From Neobacillus bataviensis LMG 21833 (lineage in GTDB: Bacteria; Bacillota; Bacilli; Bacillales; Cytobacillaceae): a DNA stretch of 64,000 nt. Each line of letters begins with the position of its first letter. Positions within the stretch are counted from its first letter, which is position 1. Made by a program: the position numbers and the translations under genes. Below, one piece after another: positions 1 to 8,638 of the stretch. The stretch lies in NCBI RefSeq assembly GCF_000307875.1, contig NZ_AJLS01000035.1, positions 124,001 through 188,000 on the forward strand, in the 5' to 3' direction. The notes beneath the pieces were generated by a model, which was not told where the DNA came from, ran no database searches, and saw only the letters and a program-made list of their open reading frames with translations.

Positions 1-1104
1 CCTCAACCTAAAAATTTGCCCATTGCCATCGTAAATGAGGATGTAGGAGTGGAAATTCCGAATCAACCAGAAATGAATATGGGTAAAACCATCGTTGAAA
101 CAATGGAAAAAAACTCAAAGGCAACAACAGATGAAGACCCTGTCGTAAAATGGGAGGAAGTAAAAACTGCAGAGGAAGCACAAAAAGGAATGGATGATCA
201 AAAATATTATGCGGCATTAGTCATTCCGAAAGATTTCAGTGCTAAACAGGCATCATTAAGGACACCAGCACCTTCTTCACCTGAGGTTCAAATATATATC
301 AATCAAGGAATGAATACAGCTGCCGCAACGATGGCGGGGCAAATATTGAACGGTATAGTTGACAATTTGAATAATAATATTCGTTCACAATTACTTGATG
401 GTTTTGAGAAGCAAGGAGCAACATTAACAGCAAAGCAAGCTGCAAGTCTTGCAACGCCTATTACAAAAAAAGTCACTAATGTGAACGAAATTGGTACGAA
501 TAGTGCAAATGGAAATTCTCCTATTTCCTTATTTCAACCATTATGGATAGCAAGCTTGGCAAGTGCTGCTATTATCTTTATGGCTGTTAGTAAATTATCC
601 ATTACAAATCGAAAAGAGAACCTAACCGTAAAGATCGGACAAATAGGAATGGGAGCAATTGTCGCCCTTGTCGTTGGATTTGTTTTACCTTTGCTGGCAG
701 ATGGGATGGTAGGACTTCATATTCCACATTATACGGAAACAGCTTTATTCCTTTCGATTACTTCTTTTAGTTTTTTCCTAATGATATTAGCTGTACTTTC
801 GTTGTTTGGGATTAGAAGTATTGCTGTATTTGCCTTATTGTTATTCTTTGGGGCACCATTGCTCGCAATGGCTCCAGAAATGATGTCTCCATTTTATCGA
901 GAGTGGATTTACTCATGGTTGCCAATGCGATTTATGATACAAGGTCTACGAGAGCTGTTCTTCTTTGGAAAAGGATTAACGTGGAGTTCCCCTGTATCTA
1001 CCCTTGTTTGGATTGGAATAGTCAGCATTGGCATTATACTACTGTCAGCTTTTAAACTGAATCCAGTAAAAGTGAACACGCAAAACGAAAGAGTGGAGGG
1101 CTAA
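1..1104 (+). CDS. YhgE/Pip-type ABC-2 family membrane protein, 5' truncated
   Basis: The frame is open from the first base, so the gene starts upstream of the window; 367 residues are visible. The N-terminal part contains a PKNLPIAIVNED segment typical of the extracytoplasmic domain of YhgE/Pip (ABC-2 type) proteins, followed by about 150 hydrophilic residues. Five hydrophobic segments follow from about residue 180 to the end (near LWIASLASAAIIFMA, IGMGAIVALVVGFVLPLL, FLSITSFSFFLMILAVL, IAVFALLLFFGAPLL and VWIGIVSIGIILL). The family includes phage-infection-protein-like and ABC-2 permease-like proteins; the substrate is not evident. A TTG at 16 is not a credible start because the family signature begins upstream of it. 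No ATPase partner is visible. Confidence 0.8.
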   Translation, partial: PQPKNLPIAIVNEDVGVEIPNQPEMNMGKTIVETMEKNSKATTDEDPVVKWEEVKTAEEAQKGMDDQKYYAALVIPKDFSAKQASLRTPAPSSPEVQIYINQGMNTAAATMAGQILNGIVDNLNNNIRSQLLDGFEKQGATLTAKQAASLATPITKKVTNVNEIGTNSANGNSPISLFQPLWIASLASAAIIFMAVSKLSITNRKENLTVKIGQIGMGAIVALVVGFVLPLLADGMVGLHIPHYTETALFLSITSFSFFLMILAVLSLFGIRSIAVFALLLFFGAPLLAMAPEMMSPFYREWIYSWLPMRFMIQGLRELFFFGKGLTWSSPVSTLVWIGIVSIGIILLSAFKLNPVKVNTQNERVEG

Positions 1105-1280
1105 CGACTGTTTTTTAAGGAGAAAAAGATAAGTGTAATTTTCTGTTTTTAGGGAATTAGAATTACAACCAAACTTATTTTTAAATATGGGCTTGTAGAC
1201 CTGGTTATTTAACCAGCCACAAAAAGAAATATATCATAGGCTAAGTCTAACATGACGTTTTTTAAATGAGGGGAATAGGT

Positions 1281-2300
1281 ATGCACCCGTATTGGTATGC
1301 GAATTCAAAGGGAAACTGGCAGCTATATAATAACCAATTTTCAAGACCACCATTATATTCTTATCCCCAAATACCCAAACTTGGAGGATTAAATGGTCAT
1401 GGGATTCACAAGGGTTGGAGTGGTCGAATCTATCCTACTGTGGGGAATAGCCCCGGGTATTTAAAGGGTTTTGAACGGATAGAAGAGACTGTTAATTGGA
1501 CTTCTCCCTCCGACCAAATGGGTTTGACAGCACAAGAGCCTACTTCCAGTTGGATCACACCGGCTGACAATAATAGCTTTACACCCCATGGACACAACGG
1601 GAATTCGATGCCGCAGGTTAATCATGATGATTGGGAGTCACATGAACAGCCTATCAATTTGCCAGAGCTTCCCGGACATTCGGATTTAATGTCTCAAGGG
1701 CACAACGGGAATTTGATGCCGACAGTCAATCAAGATGATTGGGAGTCAAATGAGCAGCCGGCCAACTGGCCACAGCTTCCTGAACATCCGGGTTTCATGT
1801 CTCAAGGACACAACGGAAAATGGTTGCAACCGGTCGACCATGACGATTGGGAGTCGCAAGAGCAGCCAGCCAACTGGCCGCAGCTTCCCAAACATCCGGG
1901 TTTACCGCCTCAAGGACAGCCTCTGGGTTGGCCTTCATCAGCCGGCCAAATGGGATTCAATCCCCAAAAGCAGTACTTTCCTTGGGCGCAACCAATCAAT
2001 CATGCGGGGATGTTCGCACAAGGTCATCCCGGCGCATTTCTGCCGCCGTTCGCCAATCCTTTTGGTTTTGGCGCCAGTGGACAGCAGGCGAACTGGGGCG
2101 GTTTTGGAAATCCTGCAGGCTGGGGGGGACAGGTAAATCCGATGGGCTGGGGTGGTCCTGGGGCCTTAATGGGATGGGGGAATAACAAAGGTAATGGCCA
2201 GCCGGGAATACTTGGAGGCTTACTTAAAATGGGAAAAGGCACCATGGGTGGAATAGGAATTATTAGCAGTCTAATCGGCGTGGGAAAGTTCCTATTTTAG
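1281..2300 (+). CDS. Trp/Pro/Gly-rich tandem-repeat protein, possibly spore-surface
   Basis: A 339-residue protein of very biased composition. The ATG at 1281 is chosen over the in-frame ATG at 1266 because a GAGGGG ribosome binding site (1268-1273) sits 7 bases before it. Residues about 104-211 contain three copies of a 36-residue repeat (108-base period from 1590) built on GHNGN...DDWES.EQP..WP.LP. A Gly/Trp/Phe/Pro-rich stretch with several GW and NP dipeptides follows, and the last 30 residues form a glycine-rich hydrophobic tail. Similar low-complexity architecture occurs in VrrA/YqfQ-like and coat or exosporium proteins of Bacillus, but no family was recognised with certainty, and the spore role is only inference. 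Confidence 0.7.
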   Translation: MHPYWYANSKGNWQLYNNQFSRPPLYSYPQIPKLGGLNGHGIHKGWSGRIYPTVGNSPGYLKGFERIEETVNWTSPSDQMGLTAQEPTSSWITPADNNSFTPHGHNGNSMPQVNHDDWESHEQPINLPELPGHSDLMSQGHNGNLMPTVNQDDWESNEQPANWPQLPEHPGFMSQGHNGKWLQPVDHDDWESQEQPANWPQLPKHPGLPPQGQPLGWPSSAGQMGFNPQKQYFPWAQPINHAGMFAQGHPGAFLPPFANPFGFGASGQQANWGGFGNPAGWGGQVNPMGWGGPGALMGWGNNKGNGQPGILGGLLKMGKGTMGGIGIISSLIGVGKFLF

Positions 2301-2421
2301 TGAACTAGGTTGAGGTAAAGAGCCCGTGGCTCAGACATTTCAATGAAAGCGAACTTCTTAAGAAGTTTAAATTCATGAAAGAAATCTATTAACGAATGAT
2401 TGTTCTGTCTGTCTCAGGGAG

Positions 2422-2477
2422 GCCATGGGGACGGTTTTTGTGGCCAGAATATCCTCACTAAAAACGGTCCCTGTGGC
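2422..2477. repeat. Palindromic REP-like element with GGGACGG/CGGTCCC arms
   Basis: Inverted arms GGGACGGTTTTT (2428-2439) and AAAAACGGTCCC (2460-2471) pair with one mismatch; outer GCCA/TGGC bases extend the stem. It lies between convergent genes and resembles the GGGACGGTT-type intergenic palindromes of Bacillus genomes. It could also act as a terminator. Confidence 0.5.
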
Positions 2478-2483
2478 AAATCT

Positions 2484-5400
2484 TTACTGACCCAATGTTC
2501 CTGTTACTTGGTTAGCTTGTAGCCTTTGTTTTTTTGCTTTCCGGAAATGGAATAATTCATAAAATGTTGGGATGATAATCAGCGTCAAAAGGGTAGACAC
2601 GATGAGTCCAAAAATGACGACCACAGCGAGACCCTTTGAAACAATATTTAAACTCATTGCCGATTCATGTGTAACCAGAAGCGGTACCATGGCAAATACA
2701 GTGGCAAGTGCTGTCATAAGGATCGGCCTTAGACGTACAGTTCCTGCTTCCATAATCGCTTCCCGAATGGTCATTGTTTCTTCATTGTGACGGATTCGGT
2801 CAACCAGCACAATGGCATTGGTTACCACAATCCCAACGAGCATCAGCATTCCGATACCAGAAGAAATATTGATGCTTGAGCCCGTAATTACAAGTCCTAA
2901 CAGTGAACCGATCGCTGCAAGCGGCAATGTGATCAAGATGGCAATGCTTGCTCGGAACGACTTTAATGTCACGAGCAAAATCATAAACACGATTCCGATT
3001 GATAACATAGACAATTTAGCGAGTTCCCCTAATTGATCGGAGGACTGCATGGAGGAACCGGTAAGTTCTGCACTAGTACCCTTGGCAAATGTTTCATCTT
3101 TGTTCCAAGTTAGTAGCTCCTGCTGAATTTTTCCGGTAACGTCTACCATTTTGTCCGGATTTACTTGAGCCGTTACCTGTAGATAATGATGGCCGTCTTT
3201 TGTAAAGATGGTCCCTAGCTCATTGCTTTCTTCCACCTTCGCAATGCTTGATAAAGCAACAGGTCCATCTGGCGTCATTAGCTGCAGATTTTTTAAATCG
3301 TCCACCGTTTGAATCTCTTTTAGTGCTCCTAATTGTACGGCGGTGGTCCGTCCATCAATCTTAATATTTCCAATCACAGCAGGCTTTATCATCGCATAAA
3401 TAGATTGGGCGACTTCCTGCGCATTTGATAATTTGGAATCCACCTGAATGCTAATGGTTGGTTTAGTATTTTGATCGTTACTTTCTACTTTTTCAACACC
3501 ATTTATGCTGCTTATATCTTTCTTAACCCTATCAGCTGCTTTTTTGATGTCGTCGTCGTTCTTTCCGATAACATCAATGGAAACAGTCGTCGTATTGGAT
3601 CCGAGCAAACCTGCTGTCTCAGCCGTCAGCTCCGCGTTTGAAAACTGGTCTTTTGTTTTTCGGATGTCTTTTACAAATTTGGCAGAATCGATTCCTTCTT
3701 TAGGAAAAATCATAAATCGTACTACGTTTGCCTCTTGCAGGTTGCCGTATTGTGCTGCATCCTCATTGACACCTGCCACCGTAATATGGGTTTTTACCCC
3801 TTCTTTTTCCGAAAGAATGCCCTCCATTTTCGCTACACCGTCTTTTATTTCGCTAAATGGCGTTCCGTTATCATAGCGAAGACCGATGGCTATATAGGCG
3901 GAATCTTGTTGATCGACAGAACCTTTTGGCATGCTTATAAATAAGCCGACGGACCCAACTACAACGAGAACCGCTATCGTGATAGGAAGCCATTTATGAT
4001 TAAGTGACCATTTCAATAAAGAAGGGTAGAATGCTTTGGGCTTGTGTTCCTTCATCTTTACCTTTTTCATCATACGAGCGCTGAGTGCTGGGACCACTGT
4101 CAGTGAAACAAGCAGGGAAGATAATAAGGAACAAGTGATCGTAATCGCAAACGGAGCAACTAGATCTCTTAATCCTCCCGAAACAATCAGCATTGGCAGG
4201 AATACTGCTACTGTTGTGAGAGTGGATGACGTGATCGCTGATCCCACCTCTTTTACTGATTCTATAAGAAAGGCTGGGGTTAATTCATTATTTTGCCTTC
4301 TTCGGTAAATATTCTCCACTACAACAATACTGTCATCCACTAGCCGTCCGACTGATACGGCAATTCCTCCGAGCGTGAGGATGTTTAAGGTAACGCCAAA
4401 GAAGGAAAGTAGAATCATCGTTATGAAAAGGGATAATGGAATACTAATAATCGTGATCAGGGTCATTCGGAAACTGCGAAGAAATAACCAGATGATAAGG
4501 GTGGCAAATAATGCTCCGGTTAATACTTCTCTTGTCATTGAATTGATGGAATCAAGAACGGTATTCGCTAAATTCATTACGATTGTTGCTTGTAAGGTTC
4601 CTTTGTAATCCTTGTTGATTTTTTTTACTGCGTCTTCTACCTGTTTTCCAAGGGTTACGGCATTGGAGGTGGAATCCTTTTGAATCACGACGTCGACAAA
4701 GCTCTTCCCATTCAAATGGGTGATGCTTTCGGTATCTTCCTGCATGCTAATATCAGCAATATCCTGTAGTTTTGTCTTACTGTTTAACTGGATGTTTTTA
4801 AGTTCATCAAGCGTTTCTAATTTTCCTGTTACGATTATGCTTGTTGCTTCGTTTTTAATCGTTTGTTCACCCACCGCAACGGAAGCTGATTTCCCTTGAA
4901 GGAGCGTGTATAGCTTATCAAGCGGGAAATTTGCTGCTGCTAATTTATTTGGGTCAACTTTAATCATCACTTGTTGATTTCTTCCGCCATTGGTGATGAC
5001 ATTGCCGACACCTTTTAGGTCTTTGAACATCGGCATAATCTCATTTTCTACGATATTTAGTTCTTGATTGCCAATTTCCTTATCAAAGGTGAGACCTAAT
5101 TCAACAATCGGAATTTCAGAAGTGTTGAGATTGATTACATATGGGTTCATGACCCCATTTGGTAGCTTGACCATTGAAATTCTTTCTTCAATTTGCTGTT
5201 TAGCTTCTTTTACATCAATTTTCGTTTCAAATGTGACGGTCAACTGGCTAAAATTATTTCCTGTTTGTGCAACGACACTTTGTTTTCCTCTGACACCGTT
5301 TAACGCCTTTTCAATTGGCTGTGTTACTTGTTCATCCATGCTTACGGCATCCATACCATTTCCAACTGTTGAAATGGTTATGTATGGCTGGTCGGCAGAC

Positions 5401-5516
5401 GGCATCAGCTCCATTGGAATCGTGGTGTAACTAAAAATGCCAAAAATCATAGAGGCAATTACAGCGAAAACCAGTGCCGCTTTGTTCCGTAATGCCCATT
5501 TCGTAAACCAAGTCAT
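2484..5516 (-). CDS. swrC: RND-family efflux pump (SwrC/AcrB-like)
   Basis: A 1010-residue resistance-nodulation-division transporter. It has an N-terminal membrane helix followed by a large external domain, a central bundle of helices containing GRLVDDSIVVVENIYR (the paired Asp of the proton relay), a second external domain, and a final helix bundle ending near TLLTLIIIPTFYELF. Length and architecture match Gram-positive SwrC/YerP proteins, which work without a periplasmic adaptor or outer-membrane partner; none is encoded nearby. The start MTWFTKW at 5516 is chosen over the ATG at 5543 because an AGGAGAG site lies 7 bases upstream. Likely substrates are amphiphiles or antimicrobials (family knowledge). 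A terminator-like hairpin lies in the presumed 5' leader. The symbol is by family resemblance only. Confidence 0.9.
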   Translation of the reverse strand: MTWFTKWALRNKAALVFAVIASMIFGIFSYTTIPMELMPSADQPYITISTVGNGMDAVSMDEQVTQPIEKALNGVRGKQSVVAQTGNNFSQLTVTFETKIDVKEAKQQIEERISMVKLPNGVMNPYVINLNTSEIPIVELGLTFDKEIGNQELNIVENEIMPMFKDLKGVGNVITNGGRNQQVMIKVDPNKLAAANFPLDKLYTLLQGKSASVAVGEQTIKNEATSIIVTGKLETLDELKNIQLNSKTKLQDIADISMQEDTESITHLNGKSFVDVVIQKDSTSNAVTLGKQVEDAVKKINKDYKGTLQATIVMNLANTVLDSINSMTREVLTGALFATLIIWLFLRSFRMTLITIISIPLSLFITMILLSFFGVTLNILTLGGIAVSVGRLVDDSIVVVENIYRRRQNNELTPAFLIESVKEVGSAITSSTLTTVAVFLPMLIVSGGLRDLVAPFAITITCSLLSSLLVSLTVVPALSARMMKKVKMKEHKPKAFYPSLLKWSLNHKWLPITIAVLVVVGSVGLFISMPKGSVDQQDSAYIAIGLRYDNGTPFSEIKDGVAKMEGILSEKEGVKTHITVAGVNEDAAQYGNLQEANVVRFMIFPKEGIDSAKFVKDIRKTKDQFSNAELTAETAGLLGSNTTTVSIDVIGKNDDDIKKAADRVKKDISSINGVEKVESNDQNTKPTISIQVDSKLSNAQEVAQSIYAMIKPAVIGNIKIDGRTTAVQLGALKEIQTVDDLKNLQLMTPDGPVALSSIAKVEESNELGTIFTKDGHHYLQVTAQVNPDKMVDVTGKIQQELLTWNKDETFAKGTSAELTGSSMQSSDQLGELAKLSMLSIGIVFMILLVTLKSFRASIAILITLPLAAIGSLLGLVITGSSINISSGIGMLMLVGIVVTNAIVLVDRIRHNEETMTIREAIMEAGTVRLRPILMTALATVFAMVPLLVTHESAMSLNIVSKGLAVVVIFGLIVSTLLTLIIIPTFYELFHFRKAKKQRLQANQVTGTLGQ

Positions 5517-5852
5517 AAAACACTCTCCTAGTTCTAAAGTCATAAAAACAGGTAAATTATACCTTTATTAGGTTAAAACTACCAGTACTTTTTTCTTAAT
5601 TTTACAAAAATTTAATATAGATAAAACAAAAACACCAACCTGGGGATGGTGTTATACAAAATTCATACTACACGGTTACTTTTTTTGCTATTAAATGATT
5701 GTTAGAGCGGATTTTTCCATATCGTTTATTTTTAGAAACAATTTTTAAAAAAGAGCAGCGAAAAAAATTCACATTGCATACCCAGCAAAAAAAAATCCAA
5801 ACTAACAAAGCGAGTGCAATTACGAATGAAATGTGGTAAAGGTGGTGTGAAA
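5517..5852. other. Intergenic region between divergent genes
   Basis: 336 bases between the RND gene (minus) and the small plus-strand gene at 5853. It contains a minus-strand terminator-like hairpin at 5622-5653 and otherwise AT-rich sequence presumed to hold the promoters. No ORF was supported. Confidence 0.6.
5622..5653 (-). terminator. Intrinsic-terminator-like hairpin in the RND gene leader
   Basis: On the minus strand AACACCA pairs with TGGTGTT (5631-5637 with 5647-5653) and is followed by TTTTTGTTTT. It lies 106 bases before the RND start codon, with no minus-strand gene upstream, so it may be an attenuator in the leader rather than the end of another gene. Confidence 0.5.
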
Positions 5853-5975
5853 ATGTCTAATAAGAAGAATAAGCAACTAAGGAACAATCCAGCAATGCCA
5901 AAAACAGATGTGGAATTTGCACAGGAAGGACTTGAAAAAGTAGCATTGAAGGCACAGGATAAAAAGAAGAAGTAA
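5853..5975 (+). CDS. Small basic hydrophilic protein (40 aa)
   Basis: An open frame of 40 codons starting at ATG 5853, preceded by AAGGTGG with 8-base spacing. The product is Lys/Asn/Gln-rich with an MPKTDVEFAQE core and a poly-Lys end. The DVEF motif and size recall small spore-associated proteins such as YfhD-type products, but this is only a resemblance. A clear terminator (6014-6043) follows it, which supports a real single-gene unit. Confidence 0.6.
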   Translation: MSNKKNKQLRNNPAMPKTDVEFAQEGLEKVALKAQDKKKK

Positions 5976-6013
5976 TCTTTAGCCTTTTCAAAAAAAAGGT
6001 GTCTTTTTAAGTT

Positions 6014-6043
6014 AAGGCTGCAGTACTGCTCTGCTGCCTTTTT
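6014..6043 (+). terminator. Rho-independent terminator after the 40-aa gene
   Basis: AAGGCTGCAG (6014-6023) pairs with CTGCTGCCTT (6031-6040) with a single T-T mismatch, loop of 7, followed by TTT. Confidence 0.7.
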
Positions 6044-6092
6044 CAAATTAAATATTAACTCACTGAGAAAAACATTAGAGGAGGATTATCGA

Positions 6093-6410
6093 ATGAAAGT
6101 GACCATTACAAAAAGCGCAGCAGAAGTACTGAACAAAAAAATTGGAGATCAACAGGGTTATCTCAAAATTCAATACGTAACTGAAGGGCTTGCCTGTGGG
6201 TCAGGTATACCTACTTTGTTGTTCATCTCATCAAAGGATGAGACTAAAGACGTTCTATTTGAAACATCCTTTCGCCCAGTGATCGTGGAGAAATCACAGA
6301 TGATTAATTTTGATGAAGATTTAACAATTGATTATTCGGATTCAGTCAATAGTTTTCAGTTAAAAAGCCCACAGCAAATCGTAAATGGAAGAATGTCGTT
6401 TATTATGTAA
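6093..6410 (+). CDS. HesB/IscA-like iron-sulfur biosynthesis family protein (YqkB type)
   Basis: A 105-residue protein preceded by GAGGAGG. The fold signature of the HesB/YadR group is visible: KVTITKSAAEVLNKKI at the N-terminus, then YLKIQYVTEGLACGSGIP. Canonical A-type carriers have one Cys here and a C-terminal CxC pair; this protein keeps only the first Cys, as in the YqkB subgroup, so a classical Fe-S scaffold role cannot be assumed. Single-gene unit by context. Function beyond family membership is unknown. Confidence 0.8.
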   Translation: MKVTITKSAAEVLNKKIGDQQGYLKIQYVTEGLACGSGIPTLLFISSKDETKDVLFETSFRPVIVEKSQMINFDEDLTIDYSDSVNSFQLKSPQQIVNGRMSFIM

Positions 6411-6470
6411 ATGAATGGTATGTAAACGGCAAATACCTCCAACCAGTAAGATATCGCGATTAGTGGAAAA

Positions 6471-6815
6471 TTAATCATAGCGCACTCGATCTTCTCCTTC
6501 AATGATTAACTCCAATTCTGTTAAAAAGTTGAGTTCAAGCGGTGCGGGTAAGCGGTCAATCATTTCTCTAATTTCGCTAAGATTTTCTGCTTCTTCTATC
6601 GTTAATGGCGGTTGTTCTACATGCTGATACCAAAGCTTTAATTCGTCAATAAATTCATAAAAATGCAATTCAAAGCGTTCAGCGTATTCTTCGTTATCAA
6701 TTTCTGAAGCAGTTTTCATCATTTCCCAATCTTCAAGAGCAATTTCCAATTTCTCTTTCACACGATTTATCACATCTTCACTCCTTGGTTTTGGTATCAT
6801 TTGGTCTTCATTCAT
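6471..6815 (-). CDS. Acidic helical protein of unknown function (114 aa)
   Basis: A Glu/Leu-rich, cysteine-free cytoplasmic protein predicted to be mostly helical (for example RVKEKLEIALEDWEMMKTA); no family recognised. The ATG at 6815 lacks a good ribosome binding site. An in-frame GTG at 6773 is preceded by AGGAGTG with 5-base spacing and would give a 100-residue protein, so the true start may be there. It converges with the YqkB-like gene. Confidence 0.65.
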   Translation of the reverse strand: MNEDQMIPKPRSEDVINRVKEKLEIALEDWEMMKTASEIDNEEYAERFELHFYEFIDELKLWYQHVEQPPLTIEEAENLSEIREMIDRLPAPLELNFLTELELIIEGEDRVRYD

Positions 6816-6894
6816 AAAATATTAATTGAAAAGTCCGACATCCTAAGAGCTTATCATACTACCCGTATCTTTTCACGTTAAAAAATAAAGATGT

Positions 6895-6960
6895 TGCCTG
6901 TCACGACCAGGATTTTGTCGATTTTATCAACATTTTTCGGGTCGTGACTAGGTACTGGTG
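6895..6960. repeat. Palindromic element with GTCACGACC/GGTCGTGAC arms
   Basis: Perfect 9-base arms at 6900-6908 and 6940-6948 enclose an AT-rich 31-base loop. The flanking TGCCTG and ACTGGTGTCC resemble the TGCCTGACC palindromes at 13517 and 24995, so it may be a diverged relative. Confidence 0.45.
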
Positions 6961-7111
6961 TCCTTTTGTTGTTTTTTGAGGAACTATAACAATTTTCTCA
7001 ACATTCAGGGCAGGAAATTTAAAAGAAAGCCCGAAATATATACTACTCAAGGGATTAACCTAAATTACTAAATCCTTTTCAAATTACTATTCGAAGGGAG
7101 AATAGAATCAA

Positions 7112-7972
7112 ATGAAACTAAAGGATAGCATTCAGTATTACGGTTGTTCAGAAGTAGGGGATCGGTTTATATACCAAGCCTTTCATACTGGCTTTTCTGA
7201 TTATATTATTAAAATGGATATTTCTGAGGATGTATTCCTCGCAAGGTTCTTTGGTCCAGAAGGGAATGGGAGAGAGAACTCCTTTATTGCCTTTGATCAG
7301 GATGAACCGGTAGGGGTCATTCTAGGTGGGATGAAGATTTATGAAGGCATCCAAACGATGAGATGCGGAACATTAGCGGTTCATCCAGATTACAGAGGAA
7401 AGGGAATCAGCCAGAGGCTGTTTGAACTTCACAAAGAAGAGGCAGTGAAGCACGGCTGTAAGCAGCTATTTCTTGAAGTGATTGTCGGCAATGATCGGGC
7501 GATCCGTTTTTATGAAAAGCTTGGATATGAGAAAATCTATGATCTTGTCTACTATACGCATGAAGATTTTTCACTCATGGTAAAACCTCACTCGGAGTTC
7601 CTCATTAATCGAATCAATTTTGAAGAGTTCAAGCAAGCGGCGGGTAAATGGGACTATCATATTAATTGGCAGAATGATCTCGATTATATCGAAAAAACAA
7701 GTAATACCTATTTTTATAGCGCCATGACGGAAAGCCGCATGGCAGGATGTTTAGCCATTTCAAAAGCCGGAACGATCCATTTTTTAATGGTGGATAAGAA
7801 GGATAGAGGGAAGGGGGCAGGTACACAGCTTTTGCAAACGGCCGTTCAAGAGCACAACCTCTCCAGAATGTCCGTAGGTTTGCCCAATAACAGCCTGCTC
7901 GAGGGATTTTTAAAAAAGAAAGGTTTTAAAAAGGGAGACCTGAAACAATTTGAGATGTACTTACTCCTTTAA
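7112..7972 (+). CDS. Tandem GNAT-fold acetyltransferase
   Basis: A 286-residue protein with two GNAT units. The first (about 60-145) has the acetyl-CoA loop VHPDYRGKGISQRLFELH and the typical NDRAIRFYEKLGYEK end. The second (about 215-286) has a VDKKDRGKGAGTQLLQTA loop and ends LLEGFLKKKGFKKGD. Two-domain GNATs act on small amines, tRNA or unknown substrates; nothing here identifies one. A GAAGGGAG site lies upstream of the ATG. A strong terminator lies about 120 bases downstream, indicating a monocistronic gene. Confidence 0.85.
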   Translation: MKLKDSIQYYGCSEVGDRFIYQAFHTGFSDYIIKMDISEDVFLARFFGPEGNGRENSFIAFDQDEPVGVILGGMKIYEGIQTMRCGTLAVHPDYRGKGISQRLFELHKEEAVKHGCKQLFLEVIVGNDRAIRFYEKLGYEKIYDLVYYTHEDFSLMVKPHSEFLINRINFEEFKQAAGKWDYHINWQNDLDYIEKTSNTYFYSAMTESRMAGCLAISKAGTIHFLMVDKKDRGKGAGTQLLQTAVQEHNLSRMSVGLPNNSLLEGFLKKKGFKKGDLKQFEMYLLL

Positions 7973-8638
7973 TAAGGAAAAACTTCGGTTGAAGGTAAAG
8001 GGGGCTGTTTTGATCAATCTGAACCAATCAAGTTTCGGCTAATAATAGATTACCGTAAGTTGGTTAAAGGTACTATTAGAAAAGCAAACAAGCAGGAGCG
8101 GATTCACCGCTCCTTTTGTGTATTTCCTTCAAATATTACAATTTAGTGAATTTCATAGAAAAGTATTTTTTAATTACACGAGATTGCTATAAAAATGCAT
8201 GTAAACCTTTTCGTAAATCTTCAATAAATCTTCGTGTTTCACATTGCCATCACTTTTTTCCTATCCTAACAGTATTTTAAATTTATAATCCTTTTTCCGA
8301 ACAAACAATCCTGACATTGATTATCTATGTTTCGGCCCTTAAGGGGGTGATAGTTGTTTACAACTTTTCATGGTAATCCCATCACAAAATCTATCCTTCT
8401 TTGAGCATCGCTCACCTAGCCTATCAAATAATCATCAATGGATGGTAAAATAGGTTTCATTATTTGGATCTAATGCTGCTGTTTTGGATACCACTATATC
8501 TGATAGCGCCCGTTTTATAATCGAGAGAAGTTGTTTGTAATTTATGGAGTTTTAAGGTTTACGGAGAAAAGATAAATGTTTACAATGGATAGAAATAAAT
8601 AGGCTAATATAGTTTTTTAACGAATGGAGGTGTTTCAT
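7973..8638. other. Long intergenic region
   Basis: 666 bases. It contains the terminator at 8094-8117 and AT-rich sequence. A short frame at about 8370-8453 reads NLSFFEHRSPSLSNNHQWM and might be a decayed fragment, but no family was recognised. The promoter of the next gene is presumably in the last 200 bases. Confidence 0.5.
8094..8117 (+). terminator. Rho-independent terminator
   Basis: AGGAGCGG and CCGCTCCT form a perfect 8-base stem with a 5-base loop, followed by TTT. Confidence 0.75.

Noticed and set aside
1590-1913. CRISPR-like array
   Set aside because: The periodic 108-base units are coding tandem repeats without distinct spacers.
3505-3876. Plus-strand 123-codon frame inside the RND gene
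   Set aside because: A shadow of the RND coding sequence; no start signal.
5732-6046. Minus-strand 104-codon frame
   Set aside because: Antisense to the 40-residue gene and its terminator; low-complexity Phe-rich product.
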